64,000 bases of DNA from an uncultured Sphingomonas sp. (GCF_913774285.1 NZ_CAJYHX010000037.1:1-64000), one strand, 5' to 3'. Numbered from the stretch's first letter, positions 1 to 9,405 are shown. Program-made: numbers and translations. Notes: generated by a model not told the origin, from the sequence alone.

Positions 1-57
1 GAGGGGCTGGGGGAGGGGAGGATAGCGTCTCGCTTCTACATTCAGGCCCTCTCCCGA

Positions 58-79
58 CCCCTCCCGCAAGCGGGAGGGG
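58..79. repeat. GC-rich palindrome upstream of the first gene
   Basis: A perfect inverted repeat: nine bases (CCCCTCCCG) on each side of a four-base CAAG loop. It lies 31 bases before the start of the first gene, in purine/pyrimidine-biased sequence. It resembles the short intergenic palindromes scattered through sphingomonad genomes, and could also be the terminator hairpin of a gene left of the window. There is no clear T-run. I saw no second copy in this window. Confidence 0.5.
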
Positions 80-110
80 AGCGCGAGTGGAGAGGGAGAG
101 GGATCCCAAG

Positions 111-881
111 ATGACCAACCCCTTCGACCTTACCGGCCAGGTGGCCGTCATCACTGGCGCCAACACCGGCATCGGCCAGGGCATCGCGCTGGCGCTCGCC
201 GCCGCGGGGGCGGATATCGCCGCCGTCGGCCGCACTCCGGCCGAGGAAACCGTGCGCAAGGCACGCGCCCTCGGCCGCCGCGCCGAGATCATTTCCGCCG
301 ACCTGTCCACAATCGAACCTGTGAACAGGGTTGTGGACGAAGCTGTGGATAAGCTGGGGAAAGTCGACATCCTGGTCAACAACGCGGGGATCATCCGCCG
401 CGCCGACAGTCTCGATTTCACCGAGGCGGACTGGGACGCGGTGGTCGATACCAACCTCAAATCGGTGTTCTTTCTCTGCCAGGCGGCGGGCAAGTTCATG
501 GTCCGCCGCTATGGCGAGACGGGCGAGCGGGGCCGCATCATCAACATCGCCTCGATGCTCAGCTTCCAGGGCGGCATCCGCGTGCCGAGCTACACCGCGT
601 CCAAATCGGGCATTGCGGGGCTGACCAAGCTGCTGGCCAACGAGTGGGCGGGGAAGGGCGTGAACGTCAATGCGATCGCCCCGGGCTATATCGCCACCAA
701 CAACACCTCGGCGCTGCAGGCCGACGAGACCCGCAATCGCCAGATCCTCGAGCGCATCCCAGCGGGGCGCTGGGGCGATCCGGAGGATCTGGGGGGCGCT
801 GCGATCTTCCTTGCATCGCGCGCTTCGGATTATGTGCAAGGGCATATTCTCGCCGTTGACGGAGGCTGGCTGGCACGATGA
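111..881 (+). CDS. kduD: SDR oxidoreductase, 2-deoxy-D-gluconate 3-dehydrogenase-like (KduD type)
   Basis: A short-chain dehydrogenase of 256 residues, the usual classical-SDR size. It has the Rossmann motif TGANTGIG near residue 15, an NNAG motif near residue 87, and the catalytic Tyr161 and Lys165 in YTASK. The PG and TNNT sequence after the active site matches the KduD group, which interconverts 2-keto-3-deoxygluconate and 2,5-diketo forms with NAD in the cytoplasm. ATG 111 is preferred over an upstream in-frame start at 87, because the conserved N-terminus (MTNPFDLTGQVAVITG) begins there and a purine-rich GAGAGGGA precedes it. It overlaps the next gene by four bases (ATGA), so the two are translationally coupled. 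The neighbouring sugar kinase supports a role in uronate or ketodeoxygluconate catabolism. The exact substrate is inferred. Confidence 0.75.
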   Translation: MTNPFDLTGQVAVITGANTGIGQGIALALAAAGADIAAVGRTPAEETVRKARALGRRAEIISADLSTIEPVNRVVDEAVDKLGKVDILVNNAGIIRRADSLDFTEADWDAVVDTNLKSVFFLCQAAGKFMVRRYGETGERGRIINIASMLSFQGGIRVPSYTASKSGIAGLTKLLANEWAGKGVNVNAIAPGYIATNNTSALQADETRNRQILERIPAGRWGDPEDLGGAAIFLASRASDYVQGHILAVDGGWLAR

Positions 882-1882
882 CGTTCGCATTCTTCGGGGA
901 AATGATGCTGCGGCTCTCGCCGCCGGGCCGCGAGTTGCTGCTGCAGACGCCCAAGCTCGACGTGGCGGTCGCGGGGGCCGAGGCGAATGTCGCGACCGGC
1001 CTGGCTTGCCTGGGCCACGATGTGGCGATGATCAGCGCGGTGGCGGACAATCCGCTCGGCGCGGCGGCGGTGGGCGAGTTGCGCCGGCGCGGCGTGGATA
1101 CCCGGCGCGTGCTCGCCGAGCCGGGTCGGATGGGGCTGTATTTCCTGACCCCCGGTGCGGGGCTGCGCGCCTCCGAGATCGTCTATGACCGCGCCAACTC
1201 GGTGTTTGCGACGCGGCCTGCGGAAAGCTGGGACTGGGACGCGCTGCTCGACGGCGCGACCCGGCTGCACCTCTCGGGCATCACCCCGGCCCTGGGGCCG
1301 AACACCGCCGCCGCCGCCATCGCCGCGGCCGAGGCAGCGAGCGCGCGCGGCATCGCCGTGTCGTTCGACGGCAACTACCGCGCCAAGCTGTGGGAAGCCT
1401 GGGACAGCGATCCGCGCGGCGTGCTCACCCAGCTGATCCGCCATGCCGATGTGCTGTTCGGCAACCACCGCGACATCTCGTTGCTGCTCGGCGAGCATTT
1501 CCCGGGCGACGGCGCCGATCGCCGCCGCGAAGCGTCCGAGGCGGCGTTCGCAGCCTTCCCCAAGCTCCAGCTGATCGCCTCGACCGCGCGGCACGTCGAC
1601 GATGTCGACAGCCACCGCATCGCCGCCCGCGTCGACACCCGCGACGGCGGGCACCAGACCGAGGAACTGCGCGTCAGCGGCATCGTCGACCGCATCGGCG
1701 GCGGCGACGCCTTCGCGGCGGGCGTGCTCCACGGGCTGCTGGAGGGTGGCGACGCCCGCGCGATGGCCGAGGCCGGGCTGGCGTTGACTGCGCTCAAGCA
1801 CTCGCTGCCGGGCGACGCGAGCCTGTTCACCCGCGCCGATCTCGCCGCTTTCGCCGAGGGCGGGCTGGACGTTCGGCGGTAA
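878..1882 (+). CDS. kdgK: PfkB-family sugar kinase, probably 2-keto-3-deoxygluconate kinase
   Basis: A 334-residue PfkB/ribokinase-fold kinase. The N-terminal FGEMMLRLSPPG and the glycine-rich AGAEANVATGLACLG are typical of KdgK. The C-terminal IGGGDAFAAG motif carries the catalytic Asp (near residue 277) and the anion hole. It would phosphorylate 2-keto-3-deoxygluconate to KDPG with ATP in the cytoplasm, feeding the Entner-Doudoroff pathway. It starts inside the stop codon of the preceding SDR, which fits one transcript and one pathway. The family is certain. KDG as substrate is inferred from the KduD-like partner; fructokinase or another hexonate kinase would be the alternative. Confidence 0.75.
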   Translation: MTFAFFGEMMLRLSPPGRELLLQTPKLDVAVAGAEANVATGLACLGHDVAMISAVADNPLGAAAVGELRRRGVDTRRVLAEPGRMGLYFLTPGAGLRASEIVYDRANSVFATRPAESWDWDALLDGATRLHLSGITPALGPNTAAAAIAAAEAASARGIAVSFDGNYRAKLWEAWDSDPRGVLTQLIRHADVLFGNHRDISLLLGEHFPGDGADRRREASEAAFAAFPKLQLIASTARHVDDVDSHRIAARVDTRDGGHQTEELRVSGIVDRIGGGDAFAAGVLHGLLEGGDARAMAEAGLALTALKHSLPGDASLFTRADLAAFAEGGLDVRR

Positions 1883-2043
1883 CCGCATGGCGCGCGGTGT
1901 GTGCGGGTGGTTTCGCACCTGCACGGCACCGCGCGCAGGACCCGCTTCCTGTGTCGATTTGGGCAGTTGAAGGCACCTGTCCACCGGTGTCGGGCACGTC
2001 GTTCGCTATCGCCATCGGTGCCGCCGCCGTATAGCATGGCGGC
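1883..2043. other. Intergenic region before the LacI gene
   Basis: 161 bases between the kinase and the LacI-type regulator. It contains several imperfect CACC/GGTG inverted repeats, such as CACCTGTCCACCGGTG near 1974-1989. These could be an autoregulatory operator, but the symmetry is weak. I see no terminator with a T-run here. Confidence 0.25.
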
Positions 2044-3081
2044 ATGGAGAAGACGGGCAAGCCCACCATCAACGACGTCGCCCGCATCGCCGGGGTGTCG
2101 AAAAAGACCGTCAGCCGGGTCATCAATCGTTCGCCGCTTCTGAACCAGGATACCCGCGCCAAGGTGGAGGCGGTGATCGCCGATCTCGGCTACATCCCCA
2201 ATGTCCAGGCGCGCGCCTTGGCCTTGCGGCACAATTTCCTGCTCGGCCTGATCCACGACAATCCCAACGCGCAGATGGTAATGAACGTCCAGGCGGGCAT
2301 CCTGGAGGCCATTCGCGACACCGAGTTCGAGCTGATCGTCCGCCCGATCGATCGCGGTTCGTCCACCATGCTGTCGGACGTGCGCGCCTTTCTCGAGCGG
2401 CAGCGGCTGTACGGCGTGCTGATCCTGCCCCCCGTTTCCGAGAACGACATGCTGGCGGAGCTCTGCCAGAGCCTCGGCACCCGCTATGTCCGCATGGGGT
2501 CGACGACGCTGGATGCGCCCGAGCACATGGTCGCCTCGAACGACTGCGACGTGGTGGTGGAGGCGGTGCAGCATCTGGTTGCGCTCGGCCATCGCCGGAT
2601 CGGGCTGATCGCGGGCCCGCACGGTTTCCGATCCGCGCGCGAACGCCGCAAGGGCTTCGAGCAGGCCTTGAACGAGGCCGGCATCAAGCTGCCGCGCAGC
2701 ATGATTGCCGAAGGCACCTACACGTTCGAGAGCGGGCTGGCCGCCGCCGACCGGTTGCTGGACCTGTCGCCGCGTCCCACCGCGATCTTCTCCTGTAACG
2801 ACGAAATGGCGGCCGCGACGCTCCATGCCGCGAGACGTCGGGGAATGAGCGTGCCCGAGGATCTGTCGATCATCGGTTTCGACGACACGGCGATAGCGGC
2901 TCATATGTGGCCGCCGTTGACCACCGTGCACTGGCCGATCGTGTCGATGGGCCGATCGGCCGCGCTCAAGCTGCTGGCCGATTTCTTCGGCGACGAGCAG
3001 GGGGTGGAGGAGCCGTCGCTGTTCCCCTCGACGCTGATCCACCGCGCCTCGGTAGCCCCGCCGCGGCCGGGCACCGCCTGA
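2044..3081 (+). CDS. LacI-family transcriptional regulator
   Basis: 345 residues. The N-terminal LacI helix-turn-helix has TINDVARIAGVSKKTVSRV at residues 9-27, then the hinge helix region with the NVQARALA signature. A periplasmic-binding-protein-like effector domain follows, with the usual GHRRIGLIAGP, FSCNDEMA and LSIIGFDDT motifs. It is expected to bind a palindromic operator as a dimer and release it on binding a sugar or sugar acid. It lies downstream of the kduD/kdgK pair and converges with the TonB receptor gene at 3137-6304, so it probably controls one or both. The regulated sugar is not readable from the sequence. Confidence 0.9.
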   Translation: MEKTGKPTINDVARIAGVSKKTVSRVINRSPLLNQDTRAKVEAVIADLGYIPNVQARALALRHNFLLGLIHDNPNAQMVMNVQAGILEAIRDTEFELIVRPIDRGSSTMLSDVRAFLERQRLYGVLILPPVSENDMLAELCQSLGTRYVRMGSTTLDAPEHMVASNDCDVVVEAVQHLVALGHRRIGLIAGPHGFRSARERRKGFEQALNEAGIKLPRSMIAEGTYTFESGLAAADRLLDLSPRPTAIFSCNDEMAAATLHAARRRGMSVPEDLSIIGFDDTAIAAHMWPPLTTVHWPIVSMGRSAALKLLADFFGDEQGVEEPSLFPSTLIHRASVAPPRPGTA

Positions 3082-3097
3082 CGCGCTTAAGGTAGTG

Positions 3098-3128
3098 AAA
3101 GCGGGGCGACGGCAAGCCGCCGCCCCGC
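3098..3128 (-). terminator. Hairpin terminator between convergent genes
   Basis: GCGGGGCG (3101-3108) pairs with CGCCCCGC (3121-3128) around a loop that can pair further. On the minus strand it is followed by TTTCACT, so it best serves the TonB receptor gene ending at 3137. It may also stop read-through from the LacI gene. Confidence 0.6.
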
Positions 3129-3136
3129 ATCGCGCG

Positions 3137-6100
3137 TCAGAAGCTGCCGCGCAGGCCGACCAGGAACTGGCGGCCGGGCTTGTACTGGGTGAACGTCGCG
3201 TTCGGGAACTGGAAGTAGGAACGCAGCGTCGCGTTGGTGAAGTTCGACACGTTGATCGTCAGCTGCGGCGCCTTCTTCACGCCGAGGATCTTGTCGAGAT
3301 CGAAGGCCGAGGAGAAGTCCCAGGTGGTGTAGTCGGCGTTGAACAGCGCCGCTGCCGGGATGCCGTTCTGCGTATCGCCGCTGCTCTGCGACCCCTCGCG
3401 CGAGGTGGTCGACACGCGCAGCATCACGCCATTGCGCTCGTAGTAGCCGGTGATGTTGTAGGTGAACGGTGCTACGCCGAACGCGCGTGCCGCACCATCG
3501 CTGGTCTGATCGACGATCGTGGCGTTGGCGTTGAAGCCGAAGCCGCGGAAACCGAGCTTCTCGGTAAGGAAGTCGAGCGGCTGGACCCACTGGAATTCCA
3601 GGCCGTTGATCTTCAGCTTGTTCGGCACATTGACCTGGCTGGTAACCAGCACGCGCGCCGCGGTCGGTCCGCCGCGCGAATCCAGCGCGATCCGTTGCGT
3701 CGGGTTCAAGGTGTCGTAGGTGATGCCGTACTGGGCCAGCGCGGAGAACGGAACGTCGAGATTTTTGTTCTGGGTGAAGCCGTTGATCGACTTGCGGAAG
3801 GCGTTGAAGCTGATCACGCCGTCGCGGCCGGTATAGTATTCGAAGCCAAGATCGATGTTGGTGGAGATGTACGGTTCAAGCGCGGGGTTGCCGATCGTCG
3901 CCTGGTCGGCCGAAGGCGCGCCGAAGCTCACGCCGGGCAGCTGCGCCGAGGGATCGGGGCGCGTCATCGTCTTCGAGGCGGCGAGGCGGACAACGGCGTG
4001 CGAGCTCACGTCATAGGCGACGGTCGCGGCGGGCAGCCAGTTGGTGTAATTGTTGCGGGTCGACACGATGGTGACCAGGTTGGGATAGCGGCTGCCGTCC
4101 GGAATCTGGGTGCCGCCGGCGGTGGTGTTGCGCGGATCGGCAACCGATACGCGGCCTTCGATCGTCTGGATCGTGTTGACGTAGCGCAGGCCGAGATTGA
4201 AGCGCAGCGTGTTGCCGCCGACTTCCTGCTCGCCGTTCAGCGTGGCGAAGGCCGACTTGACGACTTCGCGGATCAGGCCGCCGCTGGCGCCGGTGTTCGA
4301 TCCGCCGCTTTCCGGCGTGTTGTCATGGAAGAAGTCATAGTTGCTGGCCTTGCGGAACGCGTCCCAGTCGACCGTCACGAAGCCGGCAGGGCCGGGCTTC
4401 AGATAGCTCGGGAACGCCGCATTCGGGATCAGCGAACCGGCATAGGTGACCGGTCCGCTCTGACCGGCGGTGTAGCCGGTGCCATAGCCCGGATAGTTCG
4501 GATAGCCCGCCGGTGCCGCGCCCGGCTGGTTGAGACCCGCACAGGGCGGCTGACCGTTCGGGCTCGGCAGGTTGACGCTCGGGTTGTTGCCGCACGCCGC
4601 ATTCTGCCAGGCGCCGCTATTGTCATAGCCGCGGATCCGGCGCGAGACATCGTCATACGCGCCGCCGACCTTCAGGTTCAGCGCGCGATCGCCCCAGGTC
4701 AGGTCGCCGCGGATACCCTTGTTCTTGTTGAGCCGGCGCTCGTCCTGCATGTTGAGGCGCGCACCGGTGTACCAGCCGAAATTGGCCGGATTGTTGAGGT
4801 CGATACTGCTCTTGATGTCCGGGATGCCGCCATTGTTCGTATAGGTGACGGTGCCGCCCTGGCCGAGCGGGGTCATGCCGCCGACGGTCGGGCTCTCGCG
4901 GTGGAAGGTCGAACGGGCATAATTGCCCTGCAGCGTCGCCTTCAGCTTGTCGTTGATCTCCCATTCCGCGCCCGGATTGACGCTCCACAGCTCCGTCGTC
5001 TCGTAATAGGGGCGGAATTCGTCGAAGAACTGGGTGTTGGCGAAGGTGCCGCTCGTGACGGTGCAGCCGGCGCTGCAATCCGACTTGTCGAACTTCAGGT
5101 TCAGCGGGATAGAGGCGCCGTTGCGGCCCACCCACGCCATGTCCTCGCGGATCAGCTCGTTGTGCTTATAGCCGTACAGGCCGTCGATGTAGAAATGCAG
5201 CGTGTCCGACGGACGGTATTCGGCGCTGAGGATCGCGTTGATGCGATCACGCGGGCCGCGGATGTCGGCGATGCGGCCCAGGCGCGGGATCAGGCCGTTG
5301 TCGATCTGCTGGAGCGTCGCGCCGGGGTTGTTGGCGAGCAGGAAGTCCTGGTTGATCGCGGTGCCAGCCACCAGGCCTGCACCCGCGCCTGCCGGTACGA
5401 CCGACGGGATCGTCCAGTTGCCGCCGCCGGTGGTGTTGCAGCTGCCGGTACGGCACTGCGCCGCCGCGATCTGCGCGGCGGTGGCATTCGCCGGCGGCGT
5501 GGTCAGCGCCGGATTGGTATAGCCGATCGTCTCGAAGCCCTTGGTGCGGGTGTACAGCCGCTGCGCCGAAACACCGGCGAGGATGCCGATCGTGTCGTTG
5601 TGCCAGCTGCCGATCAGCGAGCCGCGGCCGCCGATCTGCTTCGCCGGCTCCTGGTTCGAACCCTGGATGTTATAGGCGATGAACGAGTCCGCACGGTCGA
5701 ACGGACGTGCCGAGCGCAGGTCCACATTGCCCGCCGCGCCGCCCTCCAGCAGGTCGGCGGTGTAGCTCTTGTTCACGGTCAGCTTGGTGAACAGATCGGT
5801 CGGGAAGAAGCTGAGGTCGACCGAGCGATCGGTGCCCTGCGCATCGGTGGCGCCGGAGGAGGCGACGGCGATCGGCGCGCCGTTCAGGGTGACGTTGGTG
5901 AAGTTCGAGCCGAGGCCGCGGATCGCGACGTTGACGCCTTCGCCGGTCACATCGCGCGCGATGGTGATGCCGGGGATGCGGTTGAACGATTCCGCGATGT
6001 TGGTGTCCGGGAACTTGCCGATGTCTTCGGCGAAGATCGAGTCCGTGAAGCCGGTGGAATCGCGCTTGGCATTGACCGCCTTGGCCAGCGACGAGCGATA

Positions 6101-6304
6101 GCCGGTGACGACGATTTCCTGCTCGCTGCCCTGCGCGATCGGCGCTTCGCCCGACTGGGGCGAGACGGAGGGCGCATCCGGCGCGGTCTCGCCGGCGGGA
6201 GGCGTGCTCTGCGCCCAGGCGGTGGAGGCGCAGGTGGCGCTGAGGATGGTGGCGCACAGCAGGGCGGTACGGGCAGGGCGGAAGCTGCGGGAAAGGTTGG
6301 TCAT
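3137..6304 (-). CDS. TonB-dependent outer-membrane receptor
   Basis: 1055 residues from ATG 6304, where a clear signal peptide begins (MTNLSRSFRPARTALL, ending near ASTAWAQ). The frame stays open upstream, but only this start gives a signal sequence, and a GAGGGGAC ribosome site precedes it. A Pro/Ala-rich spacer leads to the plug, with EIVVTGYRSSL, EDIGKFPD, IPGITI and the IRGLGSNFT motif. The 22-strand barrel ends in the terminal Phe of LVGLRGSF. It matches the large sphingomonad/Caulobacter receptors for oligosaccharides more than siderophore receptors. It would pump its ligand across the outer membrane using TonB-ExbBD. The neighbouring LacI regulator and uronate genes hint at an acidic sugar, but that is inference. 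Confidence 0.92.
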   Translation of the reverse strand: MTNLSRSFRPARTALLCATILSATCASTAWAQSTPPAGETAPDAPSVSPQSGEAPIAQGSEQEIVVTGYRSSLAKAVNAKRDSTGFTDSIFAEDIGKFPDTNIAESFNRIPGITIARDVTGEGVNVAIRGLGSNFTNVTLNGAPIAVASSGATDAQGTDRSVDLSFFPTDLFTKLTVNKSYTADLLEGGAAGNVDLRSARPFDRADSFIAYNIQGSNQEPAKQIGGRGSLIGSWHNDTIGILAGVSAQRLYTRTKGFETIGYTNPALTTPPANATAAQIAAAQCRTGSCNTTGGGNWTIPSVVPAGAGAGLVAGTAINQDFLLANNPGATLQQIDNGLIPRLGRIADIRGPRDRINAILSAEYRPSDTLHFYIDGLYGYKHNELIREDMAWVGRNGASIPLNLKFDKSDCSAGCTVTSGTFANTQFFDEFRPYYETTELWSVNPGAEWEINDKLKATLQGNYARSTFHRESPTVGGMTPLGQGGTVTYTNNGGIPDIKSSIDLNNPANFGWYTGARLNMQDERRLNKNKGIRGDLTWGDRALNLKVGGAYDDVSRRIRGYDNSGAWQNAACGNNPSVNLPSPNGQPPCAGLNQPGAAPAGYPNYPGYGTGYTAGQSGPVTYAGSLIPNAAFPSYLKPGPAGFVTVDWDAFRKASNYDFFHDNTPESGGSNTGASGGLIREVVKSAFATLNGEQEVGGNTLRFNLGLRYVNTIQTIEGRVSVADPRNTTAGGTQIPDGSRYPNLVTIVSTRNNYTNWLPAATVAYDVSSHAVVRLAASKTMTRPDPSAQLPGVSFGAPSADQATIGNPALEPYISTNIDLGFEYYTGRDGVISFNAFRKSINGFTQNKNLDVPFSALAQYGITYDTLNPTQRIALDSRGGPTAARVLVTSQVNVPNKLKINGLEFQWVQPLDFLTEKLGFRGFGFNANATIVDQTSDGAARAFGVAPFTYNITGYYERNGVMLRVSTTSREGSQSSGDTQNGIPAAALFNADYTTWDFSSAFDLDKILGVKKAPQLTINVSNFTNATLRSYFQFPNATFTQYKPGRQFLVGLRGSF

Positions 6305-6740
6305 GTTCAGGTCCCCTCGAAGTGGCCCGGCGCGCGGCCGGTCCTTGTCTTCATCATTTCGCTGTTCGCGGACGAGATGCTCCGACGGCGGACGCACGCA
6401 GTGCCCGCAGGGAAGAGGTTCGTTCGCGCTGTTGGTTCAAAGGTGCCGGGTCAGGGTGGATCGGCGCCGCCTGCAACGCCCGCCCTCGCGATCGATTCGC
6501 TCGGCATGCAATGCGTTGATCGGCTCATCCATCCTCTTCCCGCGGTGTGCGCCGACTTATGCTGTCAGCGTCATGTTAGCGTTATCTTCCATGCTTTGGT
6601 CTGGCCGTCAATGGTCCGTTGGTCAGGCCATGCGGTTTGGCACCATGCGAGGTTTTGCAGCAACACCTATGGGGGCGCTGAACAATTGTGTCGCGCGCGA
6701 CGGCGTGCCAGACCATGGATCCGCTGGGAGGGACCAAAGC
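6305..6740. promoter_or_regulatory. Divergent promoter region with a possible LacI-type site
   Basis: 436 bases between the divergent TonB receptor and amidohydrolase genes. The half nearer the amidohydrolase is more AT-rich. GTTAGCGTTATC at 6575-6586 has the central CG and partial symmetry of LacI-family operators, but only three of five outer positions pair. No coding potential stands out apart from long frames antisense to the neighbours. Confidence 0.35.
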
Positions 6741-8780
6741 ATGCACGCACTTCGCCTCGGGCTTCTGCTCGCCACCGCCGCCATCCTGCCTGCCGCCGCG
6801 CAGACGCAGAAGGCGGACCTGATGACGCCGCCTGCGGGCGCGCGGCACTTCACCATCACCTCCACCGCGGGGAAGCATGGCGACGTCTGGTCGTGGACCC
6901 TGGCCGACGGGCGGATCGCCTATCGCATGTCGATGTCGCTGCGCGGCTGGATCACCGAGACAGACGAGGTGGTGAAGCTCGGCCCCGACCAGCGGCCAAT
7001 CGACCTCGCCGTACGCGGCTTCACCGACAGTGGCGACGCGACGGAGACCTTCACCGTCGATGCAGGTGGTGTCGCCCGTTGGAAGACGGCGGTCGATGCC
7101 GGCGAGAAGCCGTTCGGCAAGGCGCGCTACAGCAGCTATGGCGGCCCCTGGCTGGCGTTCGAGAACGATGTCGACGCGCTGGTCGCCGCCGGCTCGGCGG
7201 GGATCGACCTGCTGCCGAGCGGCCATGCCGGCATCTCCATCGGCAAGGCGGTGGAGATCGACGGACCGGCCGGCAAGAAGACGGTGAAGCTCGCCTATGT
7301 CACCGGCACCGGCTTTTCGCCTTCGCCGGTGTGGCTCGATGCGCAGAACCGGTTCTTCGGCATGGCCGGGGGCATGTCGCTGCTCCCCGAGGGCTATGAG
7401 GCCGCCGGCCCGAAGCTGAAGGAGATCCAGGACAAGGAAGCGGCGGAGATGGTGCGCGGGGTGGCGCACCGCTTCCTCGTGCCCGCTAACCGCACGCCGA
7501 CGCTGATCGACCATGTGCTGCTGTTCGACTCGGTGGGCGGCCGCTATGTGCCCGACCAGGCCGTGCTGATCATGGACGGCAAGGTGGCCAAGGTCGGTCC
7601 GGCCGGCAGCATCGCGGCGCCTGCGGGGGCGACGGTGCTCGACGGCAAGGGGCGCACGCTGCTCCCCGGCCTGTGGGACTCGCACCAGCATGTCGGCGAC
7701 GACTGGAACCTGCTGCAGAACGTCGCCACCGGCATGACCAATTATCGCAGCCCCGGCTCCTCGATCGAGGATGCGCAGAGCATCTTCAAACGCCGCGCGG
7801 CGGGCGATCTGCTCGCGCCCGATGGCAAGGTGTCGGTGATCATCGACAAGAAGGATCCGCTGGCGGCGCAGGGCGCGCTCACCGTCTCCTCGGCGGCGGA
7901 AGCCGTGGCGGCGGTGGACAAGATCAAGGCCGCTGGCATGTGGGGGGTGAAGTTCTACACCTCGATGGACCCGGCCTGGATCGCGCCCGCGGCGGCCGAG
8001 GCGCACAAGCTCGGGCTGCACGTCCACGGCCATGTGCCGGCGCATATGCGTCCGCTTGATGCGGTGCGCGCGGGCTACGACGAGGTCACCCATATCAACT
8101 TCATCCTGATGCAGGCGATGCCGCAGGACGTGGTCGACAAGGCGAATACTGCGGCGCGGCTGGAGGGGCCGGCGCAGTACGGCAAGGACCTCAACCTCGA
8201 CTCCCCCGAGCTGCGCGCCTTCTATGCCGAGCTCGCCAAGCGCAAGACGATCATCGACCCGACGCTGACCGTATGGGAACCGCTGATGACGTCGGACGGC
8301 AGCGCGGTGCCGCCCGAATATGCCGCCTATGTCGACGTTGCGCCGCCCTCGGTCGCGCGTGGCTGGAAGATCGGCGGCTATCCGCTGTTCGGCGGCCTGA
8401 CCCGTGCCGATTTCCGCAAGAGCTTCGGCAAGATGGTCGAAGTGGTCGGACGCCTGCACCAGGCGGGCGTGCCGATCGTTGCAGGCACCGACGGCTATGG
8501 CCTTGAACTGGTGCGCGAGCTGGAGCTGTACCAGCAAGCCGGCCTGACCAATGTCGAGGCGCTGCAGACCGCGACCATCGTGCCCGCGCGGATGGTCGGG
8601 ATGGACGATCGCGTCGGCGCGATCGCGCCGGGCAAGACCGCGGACATCATCCTCGTCCAAGGCGATGTCTCCAAGGACATCGGCAATCTCCGCCATGTCC
8701 AGACCGTGTTCCTCGACGGCTACCGCCTCGACGGCGACGCGCTGCGCAAGGCGAGCGGGCTGACGGGCATGCCCAAGTAA
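6741..8780 (+). CDS. Exported amidohydrolase-family protein
   Basis: 679 residues starting at ATG 6741. That start gives a signal peptide (MHALRLGLLLATAAILPAAA) and has GGGAGGGA upstream; the longer open frame lacks both. The N-terminal 240 residues form a family-specific beta-rich region. The amidohydrolase barrel begins near residue 265 (IMDGKVAKVG). The metal motif DSHQH places His315 and His317. Later metal-site candidates are HGHVPAH and the Asp of AGTDGYG. The C-terminal GVGAIAPGKTADI-like stretch is typical of imidazolonepropionase/prolidase-like amidohydrolases. It is probably periplasmic and hydrolyses a cyclic amide or peptide-like bond. The substrate is unknown. It is divergent from the TonB receptor, which may supply it. 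Confidence 0.85.
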   Translation: MHALRLGLLLATAAILPAAAQTQKADLMTPPAGARHFTITSTAGKHGDVWSWTLADGRIAYRMSMSLRGWITETDEVVKLGPDQRPIDLAVRGFTDSGDATETFTVDAGGVARWKTAVDAGEKPFGKARYSSYGGPWLAFENDVDALVAAGSAGIDLLPSGHAGISIGKAVEIDGPAGKKTVKLAYVTGTGFSPSPVWLDAQNRFFGMAGGMSLLPEGYEAAGPKLKEIQDKEAAEMVRGVAHRFLVPANRTPTLIDHVLLFDSVGGRYVPDQAVLIMDGKVAKVGPAGSIAAPAGATVLDGKGRTLLPGLWDSHQHVGDDWNLLQNVATGMTNYRSPGSSIEDAQSIFKRRAAGDLLAPDGKVSVIIDKKDPLAAQGALTVSSAAEAVAAVDKIKAAGMWGVKFYTSMDPAWIAPAAAEAHKLGLHVHGHVPAHMRPLDAVRAGYDEVTHINFILMQAMPQDVVDKANTAARLEGPAQYGKDLNLDSPELRAFYAELAKRKTIIDPTLTVWEPLMTSDGSAVPPEYAAYVDVAPPSVARGWKIGGYPLFGGLTRADFRKSFGKMVEVVGRLHQAGVPIVAGTDGYGLELVRELELYQQAGLTNVEALQTATIVPARMVGMDDRVGAIAPGKTADIILVQGDVSKDIGNLRHVQTVFLDGYRLDGDALRKASGLTGMPK

Positions 8781-8825
8781 CATTTCGTTACGGCACCATC
8801 GCGCGATCCCTGCGTTGATCGCGTG

Positions 8826-9224
8826 ATGGGCCGTTCCTCCACCTTCTTGCCTGATCGGGGCGTCCGCCGGCGCTTTGCGCTGCCGACGGCGGTGTGGACG
8901 TTCGTGCTGGCGCTGCTGTTCGGCGCGGTGGCACCGATTGGCCCGCCCGACACGCTGGTGCATGGGCCGGCGTTCAACCCCGCGACGACCAGCGTGGCGA
9001 TTGCCGCCAAGCGCAGCGATCAGACCGCAGGTGTGTGGCAGAGCGTCCGTGGCGTGCGGCACGATGGCGCTGGCGGCGGCGGAGCTTTGCTCGCCCTCGT
9101 ACCGGCGCTCGCGTCGATCCTCCTTCTCTTCGTACTGCTCTACGCCTGCAGGCCGGCCAAGCTGCTTCGGCCGGTGCGCTGCGGTGCGCGCGGCGCACGG
9201 TCGCCACCGGCGCTTCGCTGCTAA
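8826..9224 (+). CDS. Hypothetical small membrane protein
   Basis: 132 residues with two likely membrane segments: near residues 18-36 (AVWTFVLALLFGAVAPIG) and near 80-100 (ALLALVPALASILLLFVLLY), followed by an Arg/Cys-rich tail. I do not recognise it. ATG 8826 is 45 bases after the amidohydrolase stop and there is no strong ribosome site. A second open frame on the same strand overlaps it, so the coding call rests mainly on the two hydrophobic stretches. Confidence 0.4.
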   Translation: MGRSSTFLPDRGVRRRFALPTAVWTFVLALLFGAVAPIGPPDTLVHGPAFNPATTSVAIAAKRSDQTAGVWQSVRGVRHDGAGGGGALLALVPALASILLLFVLLYACRPAKLLRPVRCGARGARSPPALRC

Positions 9225-9291
9225 GGCGCCACACGCGCCCCAACGCCTGAACTTCGTCTTCGCCGCCGCTGCGGCGGTAGAGGAGGACCTT

Positions 9292-9405
9292 ATGCGTACA
9301 AGAAGAGGCAAGCGGCCCCCGAAATGGTTCGCCATCGCCGTCTGGTCCGGCATCGCCGGCACCGCGGCGCTATTGGCAGCCGCGATCGGCGTGGCCCAGG
9401 CCTGA
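9292..9405 (+). CDS. 37-residue single-pass membrane peptide
   Basis: A 37-codon frame preceded by a strong ribosome site (GAGGAGG, 9279-9285). It has a basic N-terminus (MRTRRGKRPPK) and then one membrane helix (WFAIAVWSGIAGTAALLAAA). The pattern of positive start and single helix fits a real membrane micropeptide. It ends 69 bases before the antiporter gene, with a perfect hairpin between them. It could be a leader peptide or a small partner of the antiporter. The function is unknown. Confidence 0.6.
   Translation: MRTRRGKRPPKWFAIAVWSGIAGTAALLAAAIGVAQA

Noticed and set aside
6575..6586. Strong LacI operator between the first receptor and the amidohydrolase
   Set aside because: GTTAGCGTTATC has the central CG, but the outer bases are only partly symmetric. 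It is kept as a weak note within the intergenic entry and not called as a site.
3095..7399. 1434-codon open frame on the plus strand opposite the first TonB receptor
   Set aside because: It is an antisense shadow produced by the GC-rich third codon positions of the receptor gene. The translation is Arg/Ala/Val-rich without a known domain, and it also runs into the amidohydrolase gene out of frame.
6582..9362. 926-codon minus-strand frame opposite the amidohydrolase
   Set aside because: The plus strand encodes an enzyme with signal peptide and metal motifs. The minus frame is His/Arg-rich noise.
8875..9405. 176-codon frame spanning both small membrane genes
   Set aside because: Its N-terminal part is Arg/Cys-rich and lies out of frame with the better 132-residue candidate. 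Only its last 37 codons, with their own strong ribosome site, look real, and these are annotated separately.
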